Shown here: in pieces, positions 9,222 to 18,194 of the stretch
How the letters are laid out: each line of letters starts with the position of its first letter
How positions within the stretch are numbered: the first letter of the stretch is position 1
DNA from: Luteirhabdus pelagi
GTDB lineage: Bacteria > Bacteroidota > Bacteroidia > Flavobacteriales > Flavobacteriaceae
Direction: 5' to 3'
Assembly: GCF_016827595.1 (NCBI RefSeq)
Contig: NZ_JAECMS010000003.1
Location: 62,001 to 126,000 of the forward strand
Length of the DNA: 64,000 nt
Translations under genes and position numbers: made by a program
Notes under the pieces: generated by a model
What the model was told of the DNA's origin: nothing
Database searches by the model: none
Seen by the model: only the letters and a program-made list of their open reading frames with translations

Positions 9222-9761
9222 ATGAATAAAAATATAAAACAATTAATATTTGCCGGCGGCTGTTTTTGGTGTACAGAAGCTGTCTTTCAACGCTTGGATG
9301 GGGTAAAAGAGGTCGTGCCTGGGTTCTCTGGTGGTACGATTAAAAATCCAGCCTATCGAGAAGTGATAACAGGTCGAACAGGCCATGCAGAAGCAGTAAA
9401 GGTAATTTATGATGAGGAGAAAATACAACTGGCTGAATTGTTAGAAGTGTTTTTTGGCACACATGATCCTACCACTTTAAACAAACAGGGAAATGATGTG
9501 GGAACGCAGTATCGAAGTGCTATTTATTATACTTCGGAAGAACAAAGGGAGCAGATTGAATCGTTTGTAGAAATCCTTGAAAAAGAAAAGGTGTTTGATA
9601 ACCCAATAGTAACGGAAATAGCTGCATTCACCGCATTTTACGAAGCTGAAACCGAGCATCACGATTTTTACAATCAACATACCTCGCAACCGTATTGCCA
9701 ATTTATTATAGAACCGAAACTCAAAAAGCTACGAACGTATTATTCCGATAAACTCAAATAG
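9222..9761 (+). CDS. msrA: peptide-methionine (S)-S-oxide reductase MsrA
   Basis: The 179-residue enzyme reduces the S-epimer of methionine sulfoxide in proteins, repairing oxidative damage. The active-site motif GCFWC is at residues 13-17 with Cys14 as the nucleophile, followed by [10 protein letters not shown] and a GYSGG-like GFSGG. Later landmarks are the FWxxHDPTT-type [20 protein letters not shown] and YCQF near the C-terminus. The length is normal and there is no fused MsrB. It is probably cytoplasmic (no signal peptide). folE follows after only 5 nt, so they are likely co-transcribed. Confidence 0.97.
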   Translation: MNKNIKQLIFAGGCFWCTEAVFQRLDGVKEVVPGFSGGTIKNPAYREVITGRTGHAEAVKVIYDEEKIQLAELLEVFFGTHDPTTLNKQGNDVGTQYRSAIYYTSEEQREQIESFVEILEKEKVFDNPIVTEIAAFTAFYEAETEHHDFYNQHTSQPYCQFIIEPKLKKLRTYYSDKLK

Positions 9762-9766
9762 CACTT

Positions 9767-10366
9767 ATGACTAATTATTTCCAAGAAGAGCATTACCCTG
9801 AAAAACTTACCAAAGACTTACAGGGGCATTTTTCAAATATTATTACAGGATTGGGAGAAGATGTTAGCAGGGAAGGAATCGAAAAAACGCCGTTACGCGC
9901 GGCCAAGGCGATGCAGTTCCTAACTTCTGGTTATCATCAAGATCCTGCCGAGATTTTGAAAGGCGCCATGTTTGCTGAAGACTATCATGATATGGTAGTG
10001 GTGAAGGATATCGAACTGTATTCGCTTTGCGAACACCATATGTTGCCGTTCTTTGGAAAAGCACATATTGCTTATATACCCAACGGTCATATTGTCGGAT
10101 TGAGCAAATTACCAAGAGTAGTGGATGTTTTTGCGAGAAGGTTACAGGTACAGGAGCGATTAACCCATAATATCTTGGAATGCATCAATGATACGTTGAA
10201 GCCTACAGGCGTTGCGGTTGTAATTGAAGCAGCGCATATGTGTATGATGATGCGCGGGGTTCAAAAACAAAATAGCGTAACCACAACATCAGGATTTCGA
10301 GGGCAATTTGAAAAGATTGAAACCCGAAATGAGTTCTTAAAACTGATCAGTAGTGACTTAGCGTAA
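9767..10366 (+). CDS. folE: GTP cyclohydrolase I
   Basis: The 199-residue enzyme converts GTP to 7,8-dihydroneopterin triphosphate, the first step of folate synthesis. Visible family motifs are the zinc site region [20 protein letters not shown] (about residues 87-106), [20 protein letters not shown], and [13 protein letters not shown], which contributes the second zinc Cys, then TTTSGFRG. Length is usual for the type IA enzyme. It lies 5 nt after msrA and its stop codon overlaps the candidate -7 box of the next gene. Confidence 0.97.
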   Translation: MTNYFQEEHYPEKLTKDLQGHFSNIITGLGEDVSREGIEKTPLRAAKAMQFLTSGYHQDPAEILKGAMFAEDYHDMVVVKDIELYSLCEHHMLPFFGKAHIAYIPNGHIVGLSKLPRVVDVFARRLQVQERLTHNILECINDTLKPTGVAVVIEAAHMCMMMRGVQKQNSVTTTSGFRGQFEKIETRNEFLKLISSDLA

Positions 10367-10371
10367 TTTTG
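10364..10371 (+). promoter_or_regulatory. candidate -7 box (TAATTTTG) of the small membrane protein gene
   Basis: TAnnTTTG begins on the folE stop codon and lies 19 nt before the ATG at 10391. No -33 TTG at the expected distance. Confidence 0.35.
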
Positions 10372-10390
10372 GCAGCATTCTTGCGTTATA

Positions 10391-10723
10391 ATGGGTGAAC
10401 CAAATAGCATGAACATGAAATATTCAAAATATACAGCACTTCGGAAAGGGGTCGTTTACGATTTAATAGGAATGGCATCTAGTTTTATTCCTGTAATTGG
10501 ACCTTTTCTCGATATTCTATGGGCTCCCTATGCCGCAAAGAAAATGCGGGATATGTATGAAGGTGAACAAGGTAAGGTAGCTTCTATCGTAGTATTTATT
10601 GAAGAAATTCTACCGATTACCGATATGGTACCGACGTTTACTCTAATGTGGCTTTATACCTATGTATGGCAAGGCAAGAAAAGTCCCGTACCACAAACGA
10701 TTGAAGTGGAAGTAGAAGACTAA
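10391..10723 (+). CDS. small conserved membrane protein of unknown function
   Basis: A 110-residue protein with two likely membrane segments (about residues 24-44, LIGMASSFIPVIGPFLDILW, and 66-90, ASIVVFIEEILPITDMVPTF...) and a charged AAKKMRDMYEG loop between. In-frame ATGs at 10409 and 10415 also exist; the shorter forms beginning MKYSKYT would still keep the whole hydrophobic core, so the start is uncertain. I do not recognise a named domain. A strong terminator follows, shared with the convergent TonB receptor gene. Confidence 0.7.
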   Translation: MGEPNSMNMKYSKYTALRKGVVYDLIGMASSFIPVIGPFLDILWAPYAAKKMRDMYEGEQGKVASIVVFIEEILPITDMVPTFTLMWLYTYVWQGKKSPVPQTIEVEVED

Positions 10724-10740
10724 TCATAAAAGGATTTAAA

Positions 10741-10777
10741 TTAAAACCCCCGAATTTAAACAGTTCGGGGGTTTTAA
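10741..10777. terminator. bidirectional Rho-independent terminator
   Basis: Arms 10741-10754 and 10764-10777 (core AACCCCCGAA / TTCGGGGGTT) form a 14-bp perfect stem with a 9-nt loop, flanked by A and T runs. It lies between convergent genes and can serve both. Confidence 0.9.
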
Positions 10778-10779
10778 TT

Positions 10780-13071
10780 TTAGAATTGAACCTTAGCCCG
10801 GAATAAAATATTTCGTCCCATATTCGGAATGCCATCTGGCTTCAACCTAGATAGATGTGCGATATACCGCTTATCGAGTAAATTGGTAGCCGTGACCCCA
10901 AGTTGCATTTCTATTTCGTTTAACGAGAAAGTCGTGTTGGCACCAGTGCTTACCAATGCATAACCACCTGTTCTTGTTTCAAACGCACTTACATTTTCTT
11001 TGTCGAATACATTTTGAAGCGTAAAGAACCATTGATTTGACTTCAAAAATTTTCCATCATTAAAATTGATGCGAAGGGTGTTTCGCAGCGTATTCGCCGG
11101 AATCAGGGGTAGATAATCTCCGTTATCTAATGTGCCAGTTACGGTTTCGAAACTGCTTTCAACATGAAGCCAATCTAATGGATGTGGATGTAAATGAAGC
11201 CCCACTTCACCACCATAAAGTTTACTGTCTTGTTGCCGATAGACAAAAACAGGGTCTTCATCAATAGCTTCACCCGTTGGGAAAAGAAAGATAAAATCGC
11301 TAACATAATTATAGAAACCGTTAGCATACAGCTCTAAATGTTCATTTCCGAACTCCAAGGACAAATCTGTTTGAATATTTTGCTCATTCGAGAGGTTTGG
11401 GTTCCCTATTTCATAACGATTGGTTCCTTCATGAGTGCCATTCGAGGTTAATTCAGCTAAGTTTGGCGCGCGAAATCCACTCGCTATGTTCACACGTACC
11501 AGTAAGGTTTCAGTAAAATTAAATTTTGCACCCAATGCCGCATTAAAACTGTTGAAATCACGATCTAACGGCGCAATAAACCCGAAGTCGGCAGGGTTTC
11601 CCATCATTTCACTTTCAATTGAACGGACATCATATCGCAGCCCTGCCTGCAGATCGATCCAATCCTCATGGAAATGTGTAGTACCCATAATTCCTACATC
11701 TGTTGTCCTGGCATCAGGAATAAGGATTTCTTCTCCTAAGTTGTCATTTTGCTGAAACATTCCTTGTACACCGACAATGGTTTCAAATTTTCCCCAATTC
11801 GGGAAATTATATTTAACGGTATAATTTAGCGTGTTTAGATGAAGTTGAAGAGCGGGATCGACTATCTCCTCTTCCTCCTCATGCTCATCGTGCTCGTCTT
11901 CTTCACCTTCATGACTTTCATCTCCATGTTCTTCCTCATGATGGTGGTGGTCTTCAAACTCACGGCGATCGTTGAAAAGATACCCTACCGTAATATCCAA
12001 ACTCGAATTTTCGAAAAACAAAGTATTCTCCAAACTCAAAATGTGGTTGTCGATTTGCTGATAGGGTAGCATTGGTTTGGTTTCATCGGTTTGAATGCCA
12101 ATTTCCTCTGGAAGTCCGATATTGCTCTGGTTGAAGTTATAACGAAGTGTCGATTTCAACATTCCGTTTTGATACCGGATTCCCGTTTTAAAATCGGTTT
12201 CATTAAAACGCGTATTGGTCACTTGCGTAGCTTCATCTCCAATCGCATAATCGGAGTGTTCGGCATAAGAGGCCCGGGTGAGATATTTCCAACGCTTCCC
12301 GGAGCCTTTAACACCTCCATTTATACCATATCCTTCAGTATTAGTGAAATATTGACTGCTAATATCGCCATCGACGATTCCCTCATCTGCAAAACGTTCT
12401 GGCGCAATGTACAATACGCCACCTAATGCATCACTTCCGTAGAGCAGGGAGGCAGGTCCTTTAATGATTTCAACACTGGAAACTCCTGCCTGATTAATTC
12501 CTAGTCCATGCTCATCGCCAAACTGCTGGTTTTCCAAGCGAACACCTTGGGTATAGGTCAGGACGCGGTTGGAACTAAGGCCCCGAATAACGGGTTTTCC
12601 AATACCCGCTCCAGTACTAACACTTTCGACACCGGGGATTTTAGTTAGATTTTCCGAAAGGGTAGGAGCACCAGATTGTTGGAGTTCTTCGATCGAAATA
12701 CGCTCTACACGCATTACGTTTTCGCTTTGGAGCTTATGAAAGGGAGTTGATATAATAACCTCCTCCATTTCCACCGCACTTTCTTCTAATGTCACATTTC
12801 GCGTTACACCGGTAGATGAAAAGGAAATAGTTTCAGAGAAGGAAGCAAAGCCTAAAAAAGAATATACCACGGCATAGGATCCATTCGGAATCGCAGCAAG
12901 TGTATAGCTACCATCCATTTCTGCAACGGTTCCAATTTCCAGCTGCGGAATATATACTGAAGCGGGTAAGGGATTGTTATCTGAATCGGTTATAGTTCCC
13001 GAAAGGGTATTTTGTGCTAGGGTGCTGACTCCCATAACCATGAGCCATACCCCGATAATATATATTTTCAT
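10780..13071 (-). CDS. TonB-dependent receptor with His/Glu/Asp-rich loop, probable metal receptor
   Basis: The 763-residue outer-membrane protein has a signal peptide (residues 1-19), a carboxypeptidase-regulatory-like beta-sandwich (about 20-105), a plug domain (about 120-225, with GAPTLSENLTKIPGVESVS and GLSSNRVLTYTQGVRLENQQ) and a barrel ending in Phe (FRAKVQF). It imports a ligand using TonB/ExbBD energy. Around residues 370-403 an extracellular-type loop carries clusters of His, Glu and Asp (HHHHEEEHGD), a feature of receptors for zinc, copper, nickel or cobalt ligands. The upstream small His-rich protein supports a metal role; which metal is not shown. Operon with three genes upstream. 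Confidence 0.9.
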   Translation of the reverse strand: MKIYIIGVWLMVMGVSTLAQNTLSGTITDSDNNPLPASVYIPQLEIGTVAEMDGSYTLAAIPNGSYAVVYSFLGFASFSETISFSSTGVTRNVTLEESAVEMEEVIISTPFHKLQSENVMRVERISIEELQQSGAPTLSENLTKIPGVESVSTGAGIGKPVIRGLSSNRVLTYTQGVRLENQQFGDEHGLGINQAGVSSVEIIKGPASLLYGSDALGGVLYIAPERFADEGIVDGDISSQYFTNTEGYGINGGVKGSGKRWKYLTRASYAEHSDYAIGDEATQVTNTRFNETDFKTGIRYQNGMLKSTLRYNFNQSNIGLPEEIGIQTDETKPMLPYQQIDNHILSLENTLFFENSSLDITVGYLFNDRREFEDHHHHEEEHGDESHEGEEDEHDEHEEEEEIVDPALQLHLNTLNYTVKYNFPNWGKFETIVGVQGMFQQNDNLGEEILIPDARTTDVGIMGTTHFHEDWIDLQAGLRYDVRSIESEMMGNPADFGFIAPLDRDFNSFNAALGAKFNFTETLLVRVNIASGFRAPNLAELTSNGTHEGTNRYEIGNPNLSNEQNIQTDLSLEFGNEHLELYANGFYNYVSDFIFLFPTGEAIDEDPVFVYRQQDSKLYGGEVGLHLHPHPLDWLHVESSFETVTGTLDNGDYLPLIPANTLRNTLRINFNDGKFLKSNQWFFTLQNVFDKENVSAFETRTGGYALVSTGANTTFSLNEIEMQLGVTATNLLDKRYIAHLSRLKPDGIPNMGRNILFRAKVQF

Positions 13072-13111
13072 ATTGAAGTATTGAATAGTTTAAAAAAAGA
13101 TTTCCGAAAAA

Positions 13112-13441
13112 CTATCCAATGGTGGGCGGTGCCCGAAGATGGAAAAGGCGAGGCGTTTCCTTTTCATACTGTATTTCGTTGAATACAAACGACTGGGGCC
13201 AGTTATTTTCCCATTTCGTTATGGTGAAAGAAGTAAATGTATAATCGTAGCTCGAAAACTTAAAGTGAAGAATGGAGCAGTCTACTTCCTTCTCGTGAAG
13301 GTGCACGGAACTAATAGTACAGACCCTGTGTTCATGATGTTCAAAAAGATGGGTAAACTGAACAGCTGTAGGTAGCATCAAAACACCTATCAACACAAGG
13401 GTTGAAAGGATAGAGGCAATATGGTTTAGTAGTCTATTCAT
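13112..13441 (-). CDS. small exported His-rich protein, putative metal-binding partner of the receptor
   Basis: A 109-residue protein with one N-terminal hydrophobic segment (about residues 8-26, signal peptide or anchor). It is followed by a His/Cys cluster: HLFEHHEHRVC (about 31-41), then HLHEKEVDCSILHF. The rest is beta-rich and polar. I know no named function; His and Cys spacing suggests metal binding in the periplasm. It ends 40 nt before the TonB receptor and starts 1 nt after the DUF6787 gene's stop, so the four genes read as one operon. Resembles the small His-rich proteins that often precede metal receptors in flavobacteria. Confidence 0.75.
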   Translation of the reverse strand: MNRLLNHIASILSTLVLIGVLMLPTAVQFTHLFEHHEHRVCTISSVHLHEKEVDCSILHFKFSSYDYTFTSFTITKWENNWPQSFVFNEIQYEKETPRLFHLRAPPTIG

Positions 13442-13442
13442 C

Positions 13443-13745
13443 TTATTCAGAAACCAGAAAGGAAAGTCCCATCAGCTTCAGCATCTTTTTCTCAAAGTTC
13501 CAAAAAAATTCGAATTCACCAAAAAGCCATCCAAAAGAAACCAATAATACTTGATAGACTGGAAAAATCACCAACAAACGGATTGGCCAATAGATATACA
13601 AACCCATTTCTTCGTGAATTCCTATCAAATCGGTTACGGGACCCGCAAATTTAGCAGAAGTACTTCCCGTTACTGCGAATACAATAAACACTACGGTAAG
13701 ACGCCAATTAGATTCGATATCCCAGCGTTCCTTTAATTTCTTCAT
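13443..13745 (-). CDS. DUF6787 family membrane protein
   Basis: A 100-residue protein starting MKKLKERWDIESNWRLTVVF with two membrane segments (about residues 17-33 and 52-72) and an aromatic C-terminal FFWNFEKKMLKLMG. The N-terminal KERW pattern is typical of the family I know as DUF6787 in Bacteroidota. No function is established. Its ATG overlaps the stop of the DUF6146 gene by 4 nt. Confidence 0.75.
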   Translation of the reverse strand: MKKLKERWDIESNWRLTVVFIVFAVTGSTSAKFAGPVTDLIGIHEEMGLYIYWPIRLLVIFPVYQVLLVSFGWLFGEFEFFWNFEKKMLKLMGLSFLVSE

Positions 13746-14164
13746 TGCCTGCTTCCTGGAAAACGTTGATTGTATTCTTGCATGAAATACCTAAAATAAT
13801 TGAAGAGTAGGTAGTTAACTTCATACCCATAATCGATATTTAATTCGTAATTGATTTCCTGTGGGTACAGTTGCGGAGAAAACCTGAAGGGATTTCTAAC
13901 TCTATAATTATATTCTTGAACAAAAAGTCTGTTCTTATTCTCCAAATACGTTTGGCCGTAAAAACCTCGCGGTGGCTGCGTAACCAACCAGGCGTTAAAT
14001 CCAGGCTCAATAATAATGATCTCATACTCCAAGCTATCATTCGCAATACGAATCGTATCGCCTTTAGCCACTCCGGAGTCATTTTTGCCTTGCATTGCGG
14101 TTTTACTGCTATCGCAACTGTAAACGGCTAATGCAATTGTGAGTAATATGAGGATATATTTCAT
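13742..14164 (-). CDS. DUF6146 family lipoprotein-like protein
   Basis: A 140-residue protein with a lipoprotein-type leader (ILLTIALAVYSCDSS, lipid-accepting Cys at about residue 17). The body has EYEIIIIEPGFNAWLVTQPP and repeated Tyr/Asn-rich stretches (YLENKNRLFVQEYNYRVRNP), and ends with a region rich in YEVNYLLFNYFRYF. This matches the DUF6146 family as I recall it; its role is unknown. It is first in the likely operon with DUF6787, the His-rich protein and the TonB receptor. A TATTTTTG -7 box lies 15 nt upstream. Confidence 0.75.
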   Translation of the reverse strand: MKYILILLTIALAVYSCDSSKTAMQGKNDSGVAKGDTIRIANDSLEYEIIIIEPGFNAWLVTQPPRGFYGQTYLENKNRLFVQEYNYRVRNPFRFSPQLYPQEINYELNIDYGYEVNYLLFNYFRYFMQEYNQRFPGSRQ

Positions 14165-14179
14165 AACAATTACTTTTTA

Positions 14180-14187
14180 CAAAAATA
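14180..14187 (-). promoter_or_regulatory. candidate -7 box (TATTTTTG) of the DUF6146-receptor operon
   Basis: A TAnnTTTG match 15 nt upstream of the first gene of the operon. No clear -33 or Zur/Fur-type palindrome was found by eye. Confidence 0.4.
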
Positions 14188-14226
14188 CGAAAACAGAAGG
14201 GAAGACAGTTTGCTTTTAACACCCAT

Positions 14227-14258
14227 AAAAAAAGCGCTTACCGTACGATAAACGCTTT
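14227..14258 (-). terminator. Rho-independent terminator after the DUF937 gene
   Basis: Arms 14231-14240 and 14249-14258 (AAAGCGCTTA / TAAACGCTTT, one mismatch) with an 8-nt loop; on the minus strand a T run follows the stem. Confidence 0.65.
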
Positions 14259-14279
14259 GTTACTTTTTTCAAGAAAGGC

Positions 14280-14912
14280 TTATCGACCGAAAAGGCCACC
14301 CAACATACCTCCAATGCCGCCTTTTTTTCCACCAAGAACCATTCCCGCTACATCATCGATTACACTTCCATCGCCATCGCCATCCAACAATGTTTCGATT
14401 AGGGATTGCTGCTTCTGCTGCGATCCGCCATTACCGCCCATCAAGCCACCTAACAAACCGTCAAGACCATTTTCAGAAGCTACATTCTGTTCTCGCTTTT
14501 TCTTTCCGAGATATCCCAATAGGATAGGAGCTGCTACTTGAAGGATTTGCATTACCGAGTTTACATCCATCCCGGATTTTTTGGAAAGCGCACTGGCTAC
14601 ATTGTTTTGTGAACCACCCAATACATGGCCTAAAATACCCAGTCCATCCGCTTTTACGTCTTCATTCACACCACCACTAAATAAACCACCAAGGTTGTTA
14701 AGGATATCGCCATCATGCTTATTATCCAAAGCACCCAACAATCCTGCAGCACCGCCTTTGTTTACATTTCGCTTCATGGCACCCATTAGAATGGGCAATC
14801 CCATAGAGAGTACAGACGCCGTTTTATCGGCCGGCTGTTTGGTTTCATTGCTAACGCCATTAATAATCTGGCGTCCCGTTTCACTGTTTAATAATTCTAA
14901 GATACCTTCCAT
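14280..14912 (-). CDS. DUF937 domain-containing protein
   Basis: A 210-residue Gly/Leu-rich protein. The N-terminal half has the DUF937 pattern: ILELLNSETGRQIINGVSNE, then LSMGLPILMGAMKRNV and a long glycine-rich helix-loop series (LLGALDNKHDGDILNNLGGL). A second hydrophobic motif VAAPILLGYLGKKKREQN precedes a Gly-rich tail (GLLGGLMGGNGG and GGIGGMLGGLFGR). It has no signal peptide. Function of the family is unknown. It lies 36 nt after serA on the same strand and is followed by a terminator, so it may be the last gene of a serC-serA-DUF937 unit. Confidence 0.85.
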   Translation of the reverse strand: MEGILELLNSETGRQIINGVSNETKQPADKTASVLSMGLPILMGAMKRNVNKGGAAGLLGALDNKHDGDILNNLGGLFSGGVNEDVKADGLGILGHVLGGSQNNVASALSKKSGMDVNSVMQILQVAAPILLGYLGKKKREQNVASENGLDGLLGGLMGGNGGSQQKQQSLIETLLDGDGDGSVIDDVAGMVLGGKKGGIGGMLGGLFGR

Positions 14913-14948
14913 TTCGTTATGCTTTAAGTTGGTGTAAGTTACGCTATT

Positions 14949-15911
14949 TTAGGATTGCGCTGGCTGTAAAGTGTCAATTATCTGATCGGCAAGTTCCAGT
15001 CCGATACGATCCTGAGCCTCATGTGTAGCGGCTCCAATATGAGGACTTAGGGAGAGTTTACCATTCATCAGTACTTTTACAGCGGGTTGTGGCTCTTCTT
15101 CAAAGGTATCCAATGCTGCAAAGGAAAGCTTTCCGTTTTCCAATGCCTTCAGCAGGGCGTCTTCATCGATTACTCCGCCACGAGCAGCGTTGATAATGGC
15201 AGCACCATCCTTCATTTTTTGAATTTCTTCCTTTCCAATGATGTAGTCTTTTTGTGCAGGAACGTGAAGCGTGATAAAGTCGCTGTGTTTGATCAATTCT
15301 GAAACTGGTTCCGTCTTAATTTGAAGCGTAATTTTTTGTCCATCATAAAAATCGAGGGTAATATCTGCTTCCCCAACTTCGTTATCGCTAGCAATTACCT
15401 TCATTCCGCACCCTAATGCTATTTTCGCTACTTCGCGTCCGATACGCCCAAAACCAATAATACCGAGGGTTTTACCACGTAATTCGCGTCCGCCAGCATA
15501 GCTCTTTTTCAATTCCTTGAAGCGACTTTCACCTTCCAACGGCATGTTTCGATTACTATCGTATAGAAAACGTACACCTCCAAAAAGATGGGCAAACACT
15601 AATTCGGCCACGGATGAAGAGGATGCAGAAGGGGTGTTAATAACCTTCAACCCTTTCTCGCGAGCATATTTCACATCAATATTATCCATTCCCACGCCAC
15701 CACGTCCGATGATCTTCAGACTAGGACAAGCATCGATGAGTTCTTTGCGAACCTTGGTCGCACTGCGTACTAAAAGCACATCAATTTCATGTTTTTGGAT
15801 ATATTGGGTTAATTGCTCTTGGGCAACCTTGGTTGTTATCACTTCGAAACCAGCCTTCTTCAAGGCTTCGATTCCACTTTGCGAAACACCATCGTTTGCT
15901 AATACTTTCAT
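14949..15911 (-). CDS. serA: D-3-phosphoglycerate dehydrogenase (short form)
   Basis: The 320-residue NAD-dependent dehydrogenase is expected to oxidise 3-phosphoglycerate to 3-phosphohydroxypyruvate, the first step of serine synthesis. It has the D-2-hydroxyacid dehydrogenase layout: GRGGVGMDNIDVKYA, the Rossmann motif GIIGFGRIGREVA (about residues 151-163), INAARGGVIDEDAL with catalytic Arg, a Glu in the following helix and the catalytic His in LSPHIGAATHEAQ. There is no C-terminal ACT regulatory domain, so it should lack serine feedback of the E. coli type. It follows serC by 39 nt, which supports the assignment over a generic hydroxyacid dehydrogenase. Confidence 0.92.
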   Translation of the reverse strand: MKVLANDGVSQSGIEALKKAGFEVITTKVAQEQLTQYIQKHEIDVLLVRSATKVRKELIDACPSLKIIGRGGVGMDNIDVKYAREKGLKVINTPSASSSSVAELVFAHLFGGVRFLYDSNRNMPLEGESRFKELKKSYAGGRELRGKTLGIIGFGRIGREVAKIALGCGMKVIASDNEVGEADITLDFYDGQKITLQIKTEPVSELIKHSDFITLHVPAQKDYIIGKEEIQKMKDGAAIINAARGGVIDEDALLKALENGKLSFAALDTFEEEPQPAVKVLMNGKLSLSPHIGAATHEAQDRIGLELADQIIDTLQPAQS

Positions 15912-15950
15912 TGTACTGATCTTTTTACTATTTCTATTGAATTATTTTGG

Positions 15951-17018
15951 TTAGGCTCTTTTTTCCAATTCCCGCATGGTATCTACCACCACTTGAACAC
16001 TTTCTATCGGAAGGGCATTATACATGGAAGCACGGTACCCACCAACGCTTCTATGACCGTTCAGGCCATTAACCCCAGCATCTTTCCACAAGTTGTTGAA
16101 GGTTTCGGAAAGACTTTCATCTGTTAGATTAAAAGTAGCGTTCATCGTAGAACGATCTTCTTTATTCGCTACAAAGCCTGTAAACAATGGATTTCTGTCT
16201 ATCTCCCTATAAATCAGCGCAGCTTTTTCTTCATTCTTTTTTTGAATTGCTTTAATTCCACCTTGATCCTTTAGCCACTTTAGGGTTAACATGCTTACAT
16301 ATACCGAAAATACGGCAGGAGTGTTGAACATACTGTCCTTACCAATGTGTACTTGGTAGTCTAACATAGATGGAATCTGTCGAGACACCTTTCCTAATAT
16401 TTCTTCTTTTACCACTACCAAGGTTGTTCCAGCAGGTCCCATATTCTTTTGGGCACCGGCATAAATCAAATCGAATTTCGAAAAATCCAACTCTCTTGAA
16501 AAGATATCACTGCTCATATCACAAACTAGCGGAATATCAGTTTCTGGAAACGATTTCATCTGTGTTCCAAAAATGGTGTTATTACTAGTACAGTGAAAGT
16601 AATCGGCATCTGAAGGAATCGAATAATTTTTTGGTATATAATTGAAATTTTGGTCTTTAGATGACGCTACTTCAACCAATTCTCCAAATAACTTTGCTTC
16701 CTTTATTGCCTTTGAACTCCATGTTCCTGTATTCAAATAAGCAGCTTTCTTCTCTAACAAGTTATAGGCAGCCATCAAAAACTGCATACTGGCACCTCCT
16801 TGTAGAAAGAGTGCTTTATATCCTTTATTTTCCAGCTGGAGATGTTCTAACGCCAATGCTTGCGCTTTCTCCATGACTTCAACAAAATCCTTGCTTCGGT
16901 GTGAGATTTCCAAAATGGATAAATCGATACCATTAAAATTGAGGACTGCTTCCGAGGCTTTCTGAAAGACGCTTTGCGGTAAAATGCAGGGACCGGCGCT
17001 AAAATTGTGTTTTTTCAT
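15951..17018 (-). CDS. serC: phosphoserine aminotransferase
   Basis: The 355-residue PLP enzyme transfers an amino group from glutamate to phosphohydroxypyruvate, giving phosphoserine. Landmarks: HNFSAGPCILPQSVF at the N-terminus, LFLQGGASMQF, CDMSSDIFSRELDFSKFD, and the PLP lysine in LIYAGAQKNMGPAG (about residue 190); the C-terminus has GHRSVGGYRASMYNALP. Length is typical. It is upstream of serA in the same orientation, giving two consecutive steps of serine biosynthesis. No serine-type leader peptide or attenuator is visible in the 69 nt upstream of it. Confidence 0.96.
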   Translation of the reverse strand: MKKHNFSAGPCILPQSVFQKASEAVLNFNGIDLSILEISHRSKDFVEVMEKAQALALEHLQLENKGYKALFLQGGASMQFLMAAYNLLEKKAAYLNTGTWSSKAIKEAKLFGELVEVASSKDQNFNYIPKNYSIPSDADYFHCTSNNTIFGTQMKSFPETDIPLVCDMSSDIFSRELDFSKFDLIYAGAQKNMGPAGTTLVVVKEEILGKVSRQIPSMLDYQVHIGKDSMFNTPAVFSVYVSMLTLKWLKDQGGIKAIQKKNEEKAALIYREIDRNPLFTGFVANKEDRSTMNATFNLTDESLSETFNNLWKDAGVNGLNGHRSVGGYRASMYNALPIESVQVVVDTMRELEKRA

Positions 17019-17087
17019 AGTGGCATGGGTTAGAAAAGTACAAAGATGCTAAATATGTGCGGTTTAAGCGTTAAAGAATAATCAAAT

Positions 17088-18155
17088 TTATTCATATAAT
17101 TTCAACAAAAAAGCCATGGTATCGACACCATCTGCATATTGGTCCAAAGCAGGTGCTTGGGCGGTTCCTAAGGGAATTGCATTGGCTATGGAGGCTTCAC
17201 TTATAATCGCTTGAATTTGTTCATCCTCTGCTTTCAAACGTTCGGCAAGTTGTGCTTCACTCTTGTAAGTTTCATAAAAAAGAACGCCAATAGGAGAGGC
17301 GTAGCCTTCATCCTTTTTCAACAGTAAAAATTCATTGTCCAACAATTCATGGCTTCCCATTAAATACACCGCTTTATTATAATCGTAGTTATTGATGTAT
17401 TTATGGTTGTTGATTATATCCTTCCAAGTGTAGAGCGCTTCAAAAAACGCCTTAAAATCGTATCCTTCAGGAACAAACAATTTTGAAACGTTTCGGCAGC
17501 CCAATCCGAAATATTGGAAAATATCATCGGCAAGTCCTTCCAGCTGCTCTTTCGATTCATTTCCTGTTAATACCGCTACAGAATTCCGGTTCTTACGGAT
17601 AATATTTGGATACTTCCCGAAGTAATGGTCGAAATAACGTGCCGTATTATTACTGCCGGTGGCAATTACCGCATCGAAATTCTCTAATTTTTCATCTGTC
17701 AGTTGAATTTTCGATTCAAACTCCTGCTCGACATGAACCAACAGTTTTTTGATAAAGGGAAGCAATACTGCATCGTTGGAAGACAGCTTGGCAATTACCT
17801 TATGACCAGCCATCAATACTGAAAGGAAATCATGGAATCCAACCAAGGGAATATTACCCGCCATTACGATGGCAACGGTTTTTGGTGAAGCCGATGCTGG
17901 AATAGTATAATTGGACAACCATTGCTGAAGGTTTTCTTCGTTTAACTCCTTGCTCCAACTTTCTAAAGAATGATATACATTCGGTAATGTAAACCATCCG
18001 TTCTCGGCTTTAGCGCGATGGAGAATACCGTTCATTTCTTCATAATAAGAGTCTAGAAAGGGTAGAGAGGGGTCGTTACTATGATTTTTATCAGAAAACT
18101 GACCTAGAAACTTCCCTACTTTTGCAAAGGCTGAAATGCGCTGGTTTAAATCCAT
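17088..18155 (-). CDS. acyl-CoA reductase (LuxC-like aldehyde dehydrogenase family)
   Basis: About 355 residues from the ATG at 18155. It has the aldehyde-dehydrogenase-like fold of LuxC-type acyl-CoA reductases: VAIVMAGNIPLVGFHDFLSV, KLSSNDAVLLPF, VIATGSNNTARYFDHYFG, and the nucleophile region YFGLGCRNVSKLFVPEGYD with the catalytic Cys. It would reduce an acyl-CoA to an aldehyde with NAD(P)H; the physiological substrate is unknown. A longer reading exists from a TTG at 18197, but that would include a promoter (18161-18202), so I prefer the ATG (MDLNQRISAF). It is divergent from the ferredoxin gene. Confidence 0.85.
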   Translation of the reverse strand: MDLNQRISAFAKVGKFLGQFSDKNHSNDPSLPFLDSYYEEMNGILHRAKAENGWFTLPNVYHSLESWSKELNEENLQQWLSNYTIPASASPKTVAIVMAGNIPLVGFHDFLSVLMAGHKVIAKLSSNDAVLLPFIKKLLVHVEQEFESKIQLTDEKLENFDAVIATGSNNTARYFDHYFGKYPNIIRKNRNSVAVLTGNESKEQLEGLADDIFQYFGLGCRNVSKLFVPEGYDFKAFFEALYTWKDIINNHKYINNYDYNKAVYLMGSHELLDNEFLLLKKDEGYASPIGVLFYETYKSEAQLAERLKAEDEQIQAIISEASIANAIPLGTAQAPALDQYADGVDTMAFLLKLYE

Positions 18156-18160
18156 AAAGG

Positions 18161-18192
18161 TTTGGAGTTGCCCTACGTAGGCATTAAATTTG
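18161..18192 (+). promoter_or_regulatory. promoter of the ferredoxin gene (TTTG-N20-TAAATTTG)
   Basis: TTTG at 18161-18164, then exactly 20 nt, then TAAATTTG at 18185-18192: a full match to the Bacteroidota -33/-7 pattern, about 25 nt before the ferredoxin ATG. Confidence 0.75.
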
Positions 18193-18194
18193 TA

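Noticed and set aside
13072-13111. Separate promoter or metal-regulator site just before the TonB receptor
   Set aside because: The 40-nt gap has no TAnnTTTG and no clear palindrome; operon readthrough is simpler.
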